Shown here: piece by piece, positions 1-11,885 of the stretch
Position numbering within the stretch: the first letter of the stretch is position 1
Layout: each line of letters begins with the position of its first letter
Assembly (NCBI GenBank): GCA_011009095.1
Contig: VTPC01000647.1
Coordinates: 51,552-115,551 of the forward strand
Direction: 5' to 3'
Source of the DNA: Ignelater luminosus
Taxonomy: Eukaryota > Arthropoda > Insecta > Coleoptera > Elateridae
Length of the DNA: 64,000 nt
The notes under the pieces: generated by a model
The model's input: the letters and a program-made list of their open reading frames with translations, nothing else
Told to the model about the DNA's origin: nothing
Database searches by the model: none
Translations under genes and position numbers: made by a program

Positions 1-1767
1 CAAGTCGACATGTAGGGCGATAGGTATTTATAACTCTGGACGTACTTACATAAGGTGCTTTCCCAATAGACTTACCCGGCGAAAGCTATCAACTTATTTA
101 TTGAAAATCTAAACAAATAAACAGCACCTACTTTATGGCTAGACTAGAGAACTATTATCAAATAAACACAAGATCGTTACCTTAATTACTGTCGTCGGTT
201 AGCAGCCTCGACTGTTGTCTTTAATTATAACAAACCAGCAAAATTATTATCAATTAATTCTATCTTCCCCCTTTCCCAGGACTGGCTCACAATCAGTTCA
301 CAGAAGTTTACATTATATAGGTACAACAGACACAATAAAACTAAACAATGTTATACAATATCTGTTTATTCTTGTCCTGATTGAATGTAAAAAGAAAGAG
401 AGAAAATAAAAAATGTAAATATATCACTAAACAAACGACATAGGCGACAACAATAATTCAGTAAATTATCCACACATTCCCATAACTATGTGTGTTCTAA
501 CTTATAAAATCTTTGAACAGTAAATAGATAGGAAATAATAATTTGGAAATAAAAAGGTAATCAACAATACTAAAAAAATGTTTTAACATAAAATTGTTTA
601 AATTAAAGTTACCTAAATTATTTGGTACCAGACTGTCTCTAAAGAACTCTGCGGAGTGAAACTAATATTTAATTTAAGTCCGTCCTCAGAGGTTTTAGGA
701 CGTAATGTCGCATAAAATTATTAAAGTTTGTATATACAAAATAATTATTGCAAAATCGAGAGCAAAAAGAAAATACAGAAAAGAAATAACTTATCTTAAT
801 TACAATTCCTTTGGCGGCATCCAGCGCGGGAAAAGAGAGGCCTTCACTCGCAGCGGTTTGGCGGGAAAACCAACCGAGAGGCACTTCGATTTGCTAACCA
901 AGCTTCAACCCAAAACAAAATATGGATTGACGTTACTCTAGTTCTCGATTCTCCACCATACCACAGGTGTCACACCAACAATGGTCTTTAAGACTTAATA
1001 AAATTCTACTATGGCTTCCGTACGTCCAAAGTTGTTAGAAACGAATTCATGAGTCATGAACTCTTATACAAGCAGAGCGCGTCTAGCACAATTCCGAATT
1101 ACTCTTTCAGTCACAAAGTTAGCAAACAAAATTGCTCATATCATAAGAAATTTATCACGGCTAATATGCCGAACTTAATTACGAGATCACACAATATCTA
1201 GTCCGTTAAGGCGACGTTTTTCTAGAATTCTTACAAAACCTCTCTTGCATAATAAAATTCTCAACACCCAAAAGTTAAAACTGCACAAAAAGAACTCCTA
1301 ATAAGAAGTGGTTTGCGCGCTTGTTAATGATGTTAACAGGACGACGATCGAAGGGGCGCATCGCCTAGCGGCAGCCACCCTCTCACGTGACGACTCGAGC
1401 TACACAAACCCCTTTCACACTAACGAAGGGTAAAATACATGGGACCTTGCATTAGAAATGGGAAATTTTAAAGCCGACCCGGCGTTGTAAACGGTACTTG
1501 AATGGTCGCTTCGCTACACAGGAACCGAAATTTCTTAAAATTTCGTCGGCTTCAGCGACAGGAAAAATCCTGTCGGAACATGAATTATCAAGCTTCGACG
1601 CAGAAATATAATTTTATAAAATAAAATAAACGTTCCAATAAACGAATTTCTATTCAATAAAATAAACCAATGTAAATTTTATAATAAAAAAAAGGAATAA
1701 ATATCTACTTCCAAATTAATTTAATTTAGTTAAACTAAATAATACCTGAAACTTCCATCGAGGTATG
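1..1767. other. no gene recognised
   Basis: Only short, unconvincing open frames are present. A small hairpin (cgacagg / cctgtcg around six bases) lies near 1556-1575. The stretch 1310-1580 is richer in G+C than its surroundings and could belong to a decayed mobile element, but no domain or terminal repeat was identified. Confidence 0.5.
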
Positions 1768-1955
1768 TAACGACATACCAGAACATTACTGAATCGTGGA
1801 TGACTCCTGATATTCCAGATGCTGCTGTCAGTATAGATAGATTTAATATAGTACGCTTGGATAAAGATGGAAGAGGGAGAGGTGTCATGATATATATTAA
1901 AGAAATATTTAATTTTACACTTTATCGTTCTGAAATACAAGAGTATAATTAAGAT
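1768..1955 (+). mobile_element. LINE endonuclease fragment (copy 1)
   Basis: Read on the plus strand, this piece translates to a segment typical of the APE-type endonuclease of non-LTR retrotransposons, including TPDIPDAAVSIDRFNIVR and then a GRGRGVMIYIK-like block. The family usually reads GRGGGVAIYIK there. Only a short part of the ORF survives. The same stretch recurs in reverse orientation at 13985-14715, where it is interrupted by a Tc1-like insertion, so this copy shows the uninterrupted sequence. The clade (jockey/CR1-like) is a guess. Confidence 0.7.
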
Positions 1956-2344
1956 AAGCCCTATCTCTTCATCTTTGATTGCTTTGTTAGTTGCCTAGTA
2001 ATTTATAATAGTTCCAGTGCACCAGGTTTTTAGAAACTTTGAAACGTTGCAGAGCCGTTTTCCTCAGTGATTGCATTAATTTTGTAGTATCAGTTATCTA
2101 CGGTGCATAAGATCAAGTAGGTTTTGCAGTTATTAATAGTGCATATACATCTAATAAGACAATCAAATTTTCATTTAGAAATAATAGTCTGCTATCAACC
2201 AGGTTTGGCTGCCCAGTGGGTAACCCAAAATTGCCCAGAAGGTTTTTTAGGGAAAACTCACCTGGGTTTTTTAAATTGGGTGTCTATCAGTTAGTTACGA
2301 ATGTTAATTATTACAATACATTTAAAAAAACCACAAACTGACAC
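1956..2344. other. no gene recognised
   Basis: Non-coding AT-rich DNA. The 2200-2290 stretch contains several GGGTTT/CCCA-type motifs that could be a transposon end, but no partner end was found. Confidence 0.4.
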
Positions 2345-2348
2345 TTAA

Positions 2349-3297
2349 GGAGGTACAGGACGTACAGTCAATTTAAAAAGTTTACTCCGCGGTAGGTATC
2401 TGTAATTAGTATGCACTATGGAAAGGATTAAACTTTTTTCCGGATTGTACTTTTAAAAATTAATATTTCAACTTGTAATTAAATGACTTTTGGCTTGTTG
2501 AAGTTATTCTTTTATGTGTGTAATTATCAAATCATTACAAAATGATTCATAATTACTATTAAATTTACATGAAATAATAAATTTTTTATTATTAAATATT
2601 TTTTAAAAAATAATAAAAAGTTCGACAGCGTAGCAACTTTAACCACGTTTGCGCATGCGTCCACGGTATTATAATTGCGTCGATGTGTGTATGTTTACAA
2701 ATAAAGCAAAAAGGTGAAATTTATTTAACAAAATTCTTGAAAGCAATAAAAAAAGAACAAAGAAAAAAACGTTATTTTTGGAAAGGTAAACAAATTATTA
2801 TTTAATTTTGTTATGTTTTATAATATATAATAAAAGTTTTTTAAAAACTTTAACATTTATTTTTTGAGATACGATCTCCTTGAATTTTGAATTTCCCTCT
2901 CAGTCCGCTGTTGCGCCGTTGCCGGCAACATAACCCACATTAACTATGGCCGACTGCTTTTTAAAAATTAGTGTTTTTTAAAGTTAATTATTTTTATAAA
3001 TAAGAACCCTTGACATAATTTTTTTTTTCAATAATTTCGAAAATTCTTTTTTTATGCACATGTAGTTTTTCAGAGCAGTGTCACCATTTTTTCATAGCTA
3101 ACAGTATGATATATAGGTACGCGTGCGGTCTGATATGCTGTTATAATGTTAAGTTGGCTATTTTTAATATTTTGTTATAAGAAAACTATGAACCCTAAGT
3201 GGCTAAAATTTTCAAACAACAAATATTATAAATATTTTTATTGATCCTCAAAATTTGATGATGTTTTCATCATTTTCAACTAAGGTCCTGTACCTCC
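2349..3297. mobile_element. TTAA-flanked non-autonomous DNA element
   Basis: The ends are exact 13-bp inverted repeats, ggaggtacaggac at 2349-2361 and its complement at 3285-3297. Each is bounded by the tetranucleotide TTAA (2345-2348 and 3298-3301). A TTAA target duplication is the hallmark of piggyBac-type transposition. The interior (about 920 bp) is AT-rich with no transposase reading frame, so it would be a non-autonomous derivative. The ends do not begin with the CCC usual for piggyBac, so the superfamily is inferred from the target site only. Confidence 0.65.
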
Positions 3298-3494
3298 TTA
3301 ACAGATTTATTTGTAATATTAAACTAAACATAGAATAATATATACCTAAACTACAAAATATAATTTTCATCAAAGATTTGACTTTGACTTGTAAGTTGTT
3401 AATTTTGTCTGTGATTCAGCTTAGATGGTCTAAGTGCAAATATGTAATACAGATCCAAACAAAATATTGTTATGATCATTCAGGGAAATACAGA

Positions 3495-3827
3495 TATAGT
3501 ATTCCAAAAGATATAGTGCGTTTATGACTTTGACTTCTTAAGTATTTCACAGCGGGTCCCTCATAAAAATCAACAAATACAAGTGGTGGCACGTGTCACA
3601 AACGATTGGGTAAACCAAGGATCGTATTGAAATAATTTATATTTCTAACATTTTAGTTTAAAAGTATTTACGAAAGTAAAACTTATCTCAATACGACCCT
3701 GTGTCAATGTTAGAAAAGATCTTCACAGGTAAGCGGAATGACACCCTGCTGTGACGAACTTGTAAAATTTACTTCAAGCTAAGTAGCAATTAAGTCATAA
3801 ACGCACTATATCTTTTGGAATACTATA
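3495..3827. mobile_element. MITE with about 35-bp terminal inverted repeats
   Basis: The left end, starting tatagtattccaaaagata, is matched by its reverse complement at the right end over at least 30 bases. The core is about 260 bp with no coding capacity. The ends carry TA-type flanks compatible with a Tc1/mariner-mobilised MITE. Confidence 0.7.
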
Positions 3828-3936
3828 ACTCTCGATAGAAGGCTTTATCCTTTCCTATCTTAAGAAAACAACTAAGAATACTTAACCTACTGACCATTGC
3901 ATGGCGGAAAGAACTAAATGCCATTAAATTTATTAT

Positions 3937-3940
<4 letters not shown>

Positions 3941-3972
<32 letters not shown>
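3941..3972. repeat. (CT)n microsatellite
   Basis: An uninterrupted run of about 16 CT dinucleotides. Confidence 0.95.
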
Positions 3973-3975
<3 letters not shown>

Positions 3976-4334
3976 ATACTACAATTGAATTTTTAAATTG
4001 CTGCTTTATTTCTAATCATAAAAATTTGATTTCTGTTAACAGAAATTCCAGTTTGGAATATTGTCCAAATAAAGTAGGAACACACTTAAGTTAGGCAGGC
4101 AGTTTGGGTTATCGAGACTAACAGCATAAGTTATTCGCATTATAACTTACGTCACAGCTACCACTATAAGTGTGTTAAAACTAGTTCCTGCATACCAAAT
4201 TTTTCCTATAACAAGAAAAGATGTAAATAGCTGTTTGCACTTGAGCTACATTTACAGAAAAAAAGGTAATCGATAATTTTTATTTCTTACGTGTAATTAA
4301 ACAATAATAATTTTCTTTTTTAGATTGATACAGA
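3973..4334. promoter_or_regulatory. upstream region of the LRR gene
   Basis: This AT-rich stretch precedes the leucine-rich-repeat gene. A pyrimidine tract ending in AG at about 4318-4323, eleven bases before the start codon, looks like a splice acceptor, so a non-coding first exon may lie further upstream. No TATA box or initiator can be assigned with confidence. Confidence 0.35.
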
Positions 4335-6538
4335 ATGTTAAGATTTATATTAATCTTAATAACCTTATATACTAAAGGATATGAAGCTCAAGAATGTATT
4401 TATCAAGTAGATAAATTTACGGAAATTTTTTGTGATGGTATGACGTCGATTCAGCAGATACAAAACAAAATAAATTTCGCTTTATTTTATTACAATTCAT
4501 GTACAGGATTAATCAAAGTTTTGAAACTCGAGAATTGTAAATTACAAAATTTAGAGATAAACACATTTAAATTTTTATTCAACTTAGAAGAATTAGAAGT
4601 TATAGAATCAAACATTAGAGAAGTATCACTTGGGCAAGTTAATTATTCATGGACAAACACAGCAGCAGATGATATAACACCATGTATTCGTCAAACCGAT
4701 AAGGGTATGTATGTAATACTCACCATTAACTAAATTATTTTACTTTTTGACTTTTAGAATTTCCACTACACACAATATTAATAGATCACAACCAAATTAA
4801 AACCATCAACCATTATGCTTTTTCTAACTTAAACAATCTTCATGAACTTGATTTAAGAAACAACAAAATTACTACAATCGAGGCAACTGCGTTTTCAGGG
4901 TGCACTGTTCGCAAGCTACATCTCAGTTACAATGAGATTACAGCTATTGAACCAAGATCATTTGAGAATTTAAAAAATCTCAACGAACTTTATTTACAAT
5001 TAAATTCGATAAACAGAATCAATACAACCACCTTTGCAGGATCCTTAGTACAGAAATTAGATCTGTCTGGGAATGAAATTGTAATTATTGAACCAATAGC
5101 TTTTGCCAATCTAGAAAAGCTAGAGGAACTTTATTTGAAGGATAACAGAATAACAAGAATAGAAGAAAACTCCTTTTCGGGTTCTGCAATACGGGTGCTA
5201 AACCTAAAACGTAATCAAGTTGAAATCATTGGATCTAATGCCTTCGTTGGTATAAAGAGACATTTTGATTTGGATGTGTCTCAAAATAGACTAACCACCA
5301 TCTCTAACACCACGTTTGCGGGATCTACAATACAAAAAGTAGATTTGAGCTATAATAATATTAAAACAATTGATCGTGATGCCTTTCGTAATGTAAGTTA
5401 CCTTCGGTCACTTGATCTGCAAAATAACCTCGTTGCTAGTATTTACGCTAAAACATTTTCCATACCCTCCCTTGAAGAGCTAAATTTAGATTACAATTTA
5501 ATTACTTTTATAGAAACTAATGCTTTTGATGGAGCCGACAATCTGCTTAGACTGTCTTTAGAAGGTAACAATTTAAGTCAAATTCATGAAAACATCTTTT
5601 CAGGATTACCTATTCAGACACTAACCTTAGCTAGCACTAGAATTAAGACTATTAACGCTTACCTATTTGAAAATCTAAATAACCTCACTGTGCTTCATTT
5701 AGAACATAATATGATAAGTAAAATAGATCAAAACGCACTTCCAAGTACTTCAATTCGGGAATTACATCTGACTGGCAATAAAATCCAGTTTATTGAGCCG
5801 GGAGCCTTTGATAAACTGTGTAACCTGGAGTTACTTGATTTACAATTTAATAAATTAGACAGAATTCCTATGTTTCCCGTATCACTCCGCAAGTTAATTT
5901 TAACAACAAACGTCATCACTGATATTAAATCTGTTGATTTGCAAAACCTTCATGAATTGAATCTATTAGCAAATAAATTAACAAAAATATATACAAATAG
6001 TTTTACAGGACTTTTTCTTAAGACGCTATATTTACGGGAAAATATAATTTCGTCTATTGAATCATACGCTTTTAGTAATTTGAAGAATCTACATACAATA
6101 GATTTACGATGGAATTTGCTAGATAGAATTGATAAGTATAGTTTTGCAGGAGCTACCGTTAAAATATTAAAATTAGCAAAGAATAAAATAGCATTTACTG
6201 ATCCTGAAGCATTTCAAGAATTGAATCTTCTTGTTCTCGATCTAAGTAGTAATCGAATAACAACAATTGATGGAAACGCGTTTTCAAAATGTACAATTGA
6301 AGAGTTAAACTTGGGGCAAAATAAAATTACAAATGTTGCACTTAATTCTTTTCATGGTATAATCAATCTACGTACGCTAGACTTGAGTGGAAACAATGTA
6401 ACTAAAATAAAGAGGAACTTGTTCATCTCTTCCACCTTGGCTACATTGTCTTTGACTAAAAAAGACATTTCCAGATTATCAATCACGGATTATCAGCAAC
6501 TGTCTAATTTAAGAAGTCTACGTCTTAAAAATATTTAA
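4335..6538 (+). CDS. secreted leucine-rich repeat protein, two exons
   Basis: Proposed exons are 4335-4704 and 4758-6538, joined across a 53-bp GTATGT...TTTTAG intron in the same frame, giving about 716 residues. The first ~18 residues (MLRFILILITLYTKGYEA) form a signal peptide, followed by a short cysteine-containing cap and an N-terminal domain. About 26 typical extracellular LRRs follow (pattern LxxLxLxxNxIxxIxxxxF). They alternate between 24-residue (FxNLxNL type) and 23-residue (FxGSxV type) units. No transmembrane segment or GPI-type tail is seen at the C terminus, so the product is probably secreted. Extracellular LRR proteins usually bind other proteins in adhesion, immunity or development; which of these applies here cannot be told. 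A GTAAGT donor-like site at 6592, after the stop, could mark a 3' UTR intron or an alternative C terminus. No named orthologue is recognised. Confidence 0.85.
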
Positions 6539-6732
6539 TCTTAAAGCTTGCGAAAAATTCTACATGAGTCAAGTCATTTAAATTTTTTATCTGGTAAGTA
6601 TTTTTATTCATCCATTTAACTACAAAGATTTTTTGTTCTGTTGGCACTGACGTTTAATTTTATAAATGTTCTAGTAAAAACATGGGTTGTCAAAACGAAC
6701 AGCCTAGGTAAGAAATTTAAATGATCCCACTA

Positions 6733-7624
6733 TACAGTGTGCTGATTAAGTATGGAATAAATTCAATAACTCGAAAAATATTAATATTTCGGAAAAAACA
6801 AAAAGGGGTGTAACGATTTAAATTGTTGGGCATGTTTTAATATTATGCATAAATGAATGACGTCATATATATTTGACCAATGACGTCATCGATATTTTTT
6901 TTAAATGGCAACCCCAAAATATTTTTGCAGATTATTATTCGCCATTGAATCCTGTGTACAATGATCTTTAAATTTTTTAAATCTGCTCACGCTTTTTGGA
7001 GATATTATGTTTTTTGTTTAGAAAATTTAAAAAATTCTAAATGGTATTTCAACTCTTTAAATCTAGTACCCTTGATTTAAATTAAATTAAAAAATCAAGT
7101 ACACATCAACTTGATTTTACCTTATGTCATCTAGTTAGATTTCTGTCATTTACTATTTGAATCTCGATATTATTATTTATTGTAAATACTGAAATTCTTA
7201 AAAACGAGGACGATGCGTTTAACAGAGAGAATAGAAATACTGATAATGACCGGTTGCGATGGACAAACGCAAACTTGATTTTTTAATTTAATTTAAGTCA
7301 AGCGTACTAGATTTAAAGAGTTGAAATACCATTAGAATGTTTTAAATTTTCTAAACAAAAAAAATTATATCTCCGAAAAGCGTCAGCAAATTTGAAAAAT
7401 TTAAAAATCATTAAACACCCAATTCAATGGCGAATAATAATCTACAAAAATATTTTGGGATTGCTATTTAAAAAAATATCGATGACGTCATTGGCCAAAT
7501 AATTATGACGTCATTAATTTGAGTATAATATTAAAAGATCGTTACACCCCTTTTTGGTTTTTTTCCAAAATATTAATATTTTTCGAGTTATTGAATTTGT
7601 TCCATACTTAATCAGCACACTGTA
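6733..7624. mobile_element. foldback element with very long inverted arms
   Basis: The sequence from 6733 (tacagtgtgctgattaagta) folds back onto its complement ending at 7624. The match runs with scattered differences through arms of roughly 370 bp, leaving only about 130 bp in the middle. Both ends abut TA, as for Tc1/mariner-type MITEs. There is no coding capacity. It lies about 195 bp downstream of the LRR gene stop. Confidence 0.8.
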
Positions 7625-7626
7625 TA

Positions 7627-10600
7627 ACTTGAAATACATTAATAGAGTGTTTTGGAGAGATTGAGATTGTTTACTGCATAAATTCAAATTCTAGTATTGT
7701 ATCTAAGTAAAAATACATAGATTTATTTATATGTAAAGTTATCTGTTATCTATTTTATTTCCATTAGTATTATAAGTTTTTACCACTTTTTTGGCATTTG
7801 TAGGATTTTTGTACATTCCGTGTTGAATTTTGTAAAGATAATTAAGTCTTTCAGATATATGTATTCAGCAATAAATACAATTGTTTTGTATTTGAAGATT
7901 TAAATAAATTAAATATTGCATACAAATTATATTGATTTCTTGCAACCTCATCAAATTTTTACTATTACCGCACAGACCTAACTAACTAGAGTAAAATAGT
8001 TAGATACATGTTATCGAAAATTTTTATAATTCTGGAAAACGAGCAGGTAAGAGATGCGCCAATCTCAAAAAGAATTCTGGTACACTTTTTTGTGCTTGGA
8101 TGGTATAGAGGACCGGAACATCAAAGTGCACCATAAATGCAAGCCGAGAGCAAAAACTCTGGCTCAGATTTATATGTTTTCAGACTATTTGACTCTTGAC
8201 CACGATTTCTAAAATATTGGCCAAGCTGTCGCAACACTCTTTTGTCCACCGCAAAAGCCACTTAACACAAGGAAGAACGAAAAACATATAAAACAACTGA
8301 AGGCCAAGGTGGCGTTTTACAGACAAGAGGCATCTAGAATTTAACGTATGATAGATCTACTAAAAGGAAATTTACGCTCATCTTTAAAGTCCTCAATCTA
8401 TTCACACTATCACTTTTGAAGCAAAAGGAAATGGATAAGATTCTAGCCCTAATTCTTGCTAAGAGAAAGCTAATAAACAAGATAAGGTGGGTGAAAGAAA
8501 ATGTTTCACTCTAAAAGCACAGCTTCTTATAACCTCCCGTCGGTTGAAAAACCAGAGACCTTTTCCGCAATCTGGAGACCGTCACGGAAATACACTGATA
8601 GCTTCTGGTCGAAGTCGTTTCCGTCCGTACACCAAGATCCATTCGAGCGTCGCTGCTGAAGGGCAAAACTGTATTAATTCTCCAGTTTGTAGGTGAGTAT
8701 GTCCAACCCCAAGAATTATATTGTGTCTTGTGTTGTACGAGCGTATCCTGAGCTCAGCTAATTCAGTCTGAAAACGAATTAGAGAAACAAACAGAAATGA
8801 AGCGTGATGTTGTTGGTAGACTGGTGCGTATGTAACGATACGGTCCATTATCATCGCAACTTATCCGTGGCTTAGGTGTACTGGGCAAATCAAGCCCTAT
8901 GAGCTTATCATTCGCTTGTTAACAAACTTCTGTGCTCATCCTGGTATACTGAAATATGTCAAAAATCTGATGCCATCTTGGAATAGCAGAGCAATGAAGA
9001 GGTATCTACATAGTAGATTAATTTTTAACGTGATGGTGCTATTGCCGTTTTTGATCAAACTCAAGAAAAGCGAGCATCTGTTTTATACGAATTATCTGAA
9101 ATTTTATGCTAAAAACACATCTCCACGGTTGTGCGACTTTGTAGCGGGGTTTTGTCGAATAGATACTTCCTGCTCTTCTATATTTGGTTGTCTTAGTTCC
9201 TACTGGCACTACACAAATAATCTAGTTCGGTTCGTGCACAGTTTATTTTTAAATAAATGCAGGATTGTAGCACTATGTCTAGAAAGTCGGAACAAGCAAC
9301 TTCTAGTGCGAAGATCTTGACTACATTAATGAGTAACCAAAAAGGTTACGTCTAGAATTCACTATAAATTTCTTCTTTACAACAATAATTTAAATATCAA
9401 TACGGTAACTTCAGGTATGGTTTACTAGCTCCAGTAGATAAGCATCGTATAGTTGTAATAAATGTATTGATATTGTTGGAATACAGGTTACAATAACATA
9501 ATCCGTGACTCAAACTTGACAAAATTTTATCATAGCAAGCTCAGCGGCAGACGATAGTTATCCTGAACACCAGAGAAACAAAGTATGAAATTGCTTGAAA
9601 TTCGTTGTGCCAGAATTCAATTACAAAAGCTGCGCTGGCAAGCCTACACCTCAAATGAGTAAGCACCAAAAAGCTCACGATAAGACACGAGAGATAGAAA
9701 CTCCTCTACAACAAAAACTACACCTACTTGAACTGACGATACGAAAAGCGGAACTGTAAAGGCTCTACGAAACAGAGTCCATACGGCAGAGCCTTCCAGG
9801 ACTCAGTGCCTGCTAGACAACTGAGAAATCTCTGACAAAAGCAATAGAGTAAGAAGTACTCTCGAATACATCTATCCAGACTCTTGCATATTTTAAAATA
9901 AACTGTGCGGAAACCGAACTAAATTATTTGTGTAGTGCCAACAAAGTACTAATCTTGCAAGACGGATTTTATCGTTTCCTCAGAAAACCGAACCGATTGG
10001 GATTAGTTTGTGTCGTTAGCCTATTGACCATCTTTGTAGGTCAGAAGTAAATTAGCCTACTTATTTACGCCAGTACGTTTGTTTAGTTTACAACATGATT
10101 GCAAGTGAATAAATACAGCATGGATTAATTTTATGTATCAACCATTTTCTTTATTGTAATTATTAATATACTTGTTAAACTGTTTGTGCATTTACAGATA
10201 TGCAATAGCTGTAAGCCGCTAGGAGTTCGATAACCTTTGAGATCGCCGCCCAGAACTTAAAACTCCTTGTGTTTATTGGACACCAAGTATTTAACTCTAA
10301 AGCAAGTTTCAATATCCCGGGTTTTGAGTTCGCGTCTTTTTGGATAACACATTAACGAGTTTCATAAACATACCAAAAGCTTACATAATCGGCTTATGAC
10401 GAGGTCTTACTATTTAGAGACAAACGACTATCGTCACTGGCGCCCAATGATTTTGACTCATCTCTTTACTTTGTTTTTTTAAGAGTAAGTTGAGCACGGA
10501 GTGTACCGCTAAACTACCTATTAACAGTAAATTTCAGTCTTGGGGTCACTGATTTCCGTTTTTTTTCCCGTAACAGTCAAGAGAGGTCGCGAAGCAAAAG

Positions 10601-11885
10601 AAGTACCGAAACCTCCTGTTCGAGCTTGACCCACTGTATCCAAGAGATGTGGTAAAATCAGTCGTGCTGATAGTAAGGTTCTTAGAAGACTAACAGCTGC
10701 TTTCATACAAGAACTTAGCTGGCTTGTCTTGCAAAATTCAAAACACAGTTCTTGGTTTCCCCACATATCAAAGACACATAAGATGACATAATTCACAGTA
10801 GTAAAGGCTTTGTAGGTGACTCCCGTAATGATGTGAATGTGAATGTCTGAAGTTGTAAGAAGTCTTCAAGTGATCCAGGAACCTTCTGTGGTAAGTTGTC
10901 CCAGGTATAACTATAATAATAAGAATAACAGTCTAGCTGGGCTTTTTAGCCATTTTGACAAGCTGAAGTTAGTAATTCAGGGCAGACGATACTTATGGTA
11001 AAAGAGAATCCTACATCCCCGAGGAGGAAAAATTTAGATTGCTTTGAGAACATGCCATTGCCTGGAAGCAGAGTATAGAGACGATCCTCTTTCAGTGCAG
11101 TGTAGAAACTTAAAATACAACAAAACTACTATTTCTGCGTTTAAGCTGACATAATTTCAGAGCCTGTGAAAATTAAAAAAGAAGTTAATTACAAATCCTT
11201 ATACATTGTTCTGATTAAGCTGCTAAAGTAATGCAATTCAAATTTCAGTTTGATAGAGAGAACTGTCACTAAATAAAATTTAAACAAATTATGCGTACCT
11301 ACTGGATCACGGCAAACAATTGCAATCTATGAAGATTTTTTCAAGGAACATCTGGAAAAATTAATTTTTGTTTTCAAAAACAAAACAATGCGATAACTAT
11401 GCGATAGCTATTCCTTTAATTTTACTTTGTTTACAGTTGAACTAGTAAGCAAGATTTATTTTCTTCAAATGAAATTTACAGTAAGTTTTAAGTTTATTTG
11501 TTCCATTATAGAAAGCTGTTGTCCTTGATTTTTGCTCAATTATTTCTTTATTGTCCATTAATTTATTTGGTTTTATTCAGTGTGTCCCAGGATGGACCTA
11601 ACTATACTTGTAAACTTTTTGTTTAACATTCTATCTCAAGTCATGGCTAACTAGAACAATTACAGCTTCTCATATTTAGCAGTATGGTTACAGGAAAACT
11701 AAATCAACTTTGAGATAGAATGTTTAAATTTTATATCTGAGCATAACAGTTCATTCCAAACAACTTTTCTAGATAAAATTTTTCTCTATCTCTAAACATA
11801 AGATAAGTTTACTCTCGACATAATTTCAAACTATTCAAGTTATCCAACTCATTTTTTTGCTTAGGAGTAGTCTTTACCACATACA
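7627..11885. other. gene-poor stretch
   Basis: No reading frame here shows a recognisable domain. Open frames near 8487-8854, 8916-9320 and 10521-10796 have no family features and one overlaps an inverted repeat. Imperfect short inverted repeats occur (9204-9940; a hairpin with arms at 11627-11642 and 11710-11727). Probably decayed mobile DNA. Confidence 0.5.
9204..9940. repeat. inverted repeat pair
   Basis: The block at 9204-9248 (ggcactacacaaataat onward, then a ttcggtt...cacagtttattt stretch) recurs inverted at 9894-9940. The arms are about 45 bp with mismatches, and no target duplication was identified. Confidence 0.55.

Noticed and set aside
705-941. 78-codon open frame
   Set aside because: No domain, and an opposite-strand frame overlaps it; nothing supports coding.
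1321-1400. tRNA-like sequence
   Set aside because: No cloverleaf or GGTTCGA-type B box on either strand.
5728-5919. Minus-strand frame within the LRR gene
   Set aside because: Antisense to repeated LRR codons; no independent support.
8916-9320. 134-codon frame
   Set aside because: No recognisable motif, overlaps an inverted-repeat arm, and no splice or promoter context.
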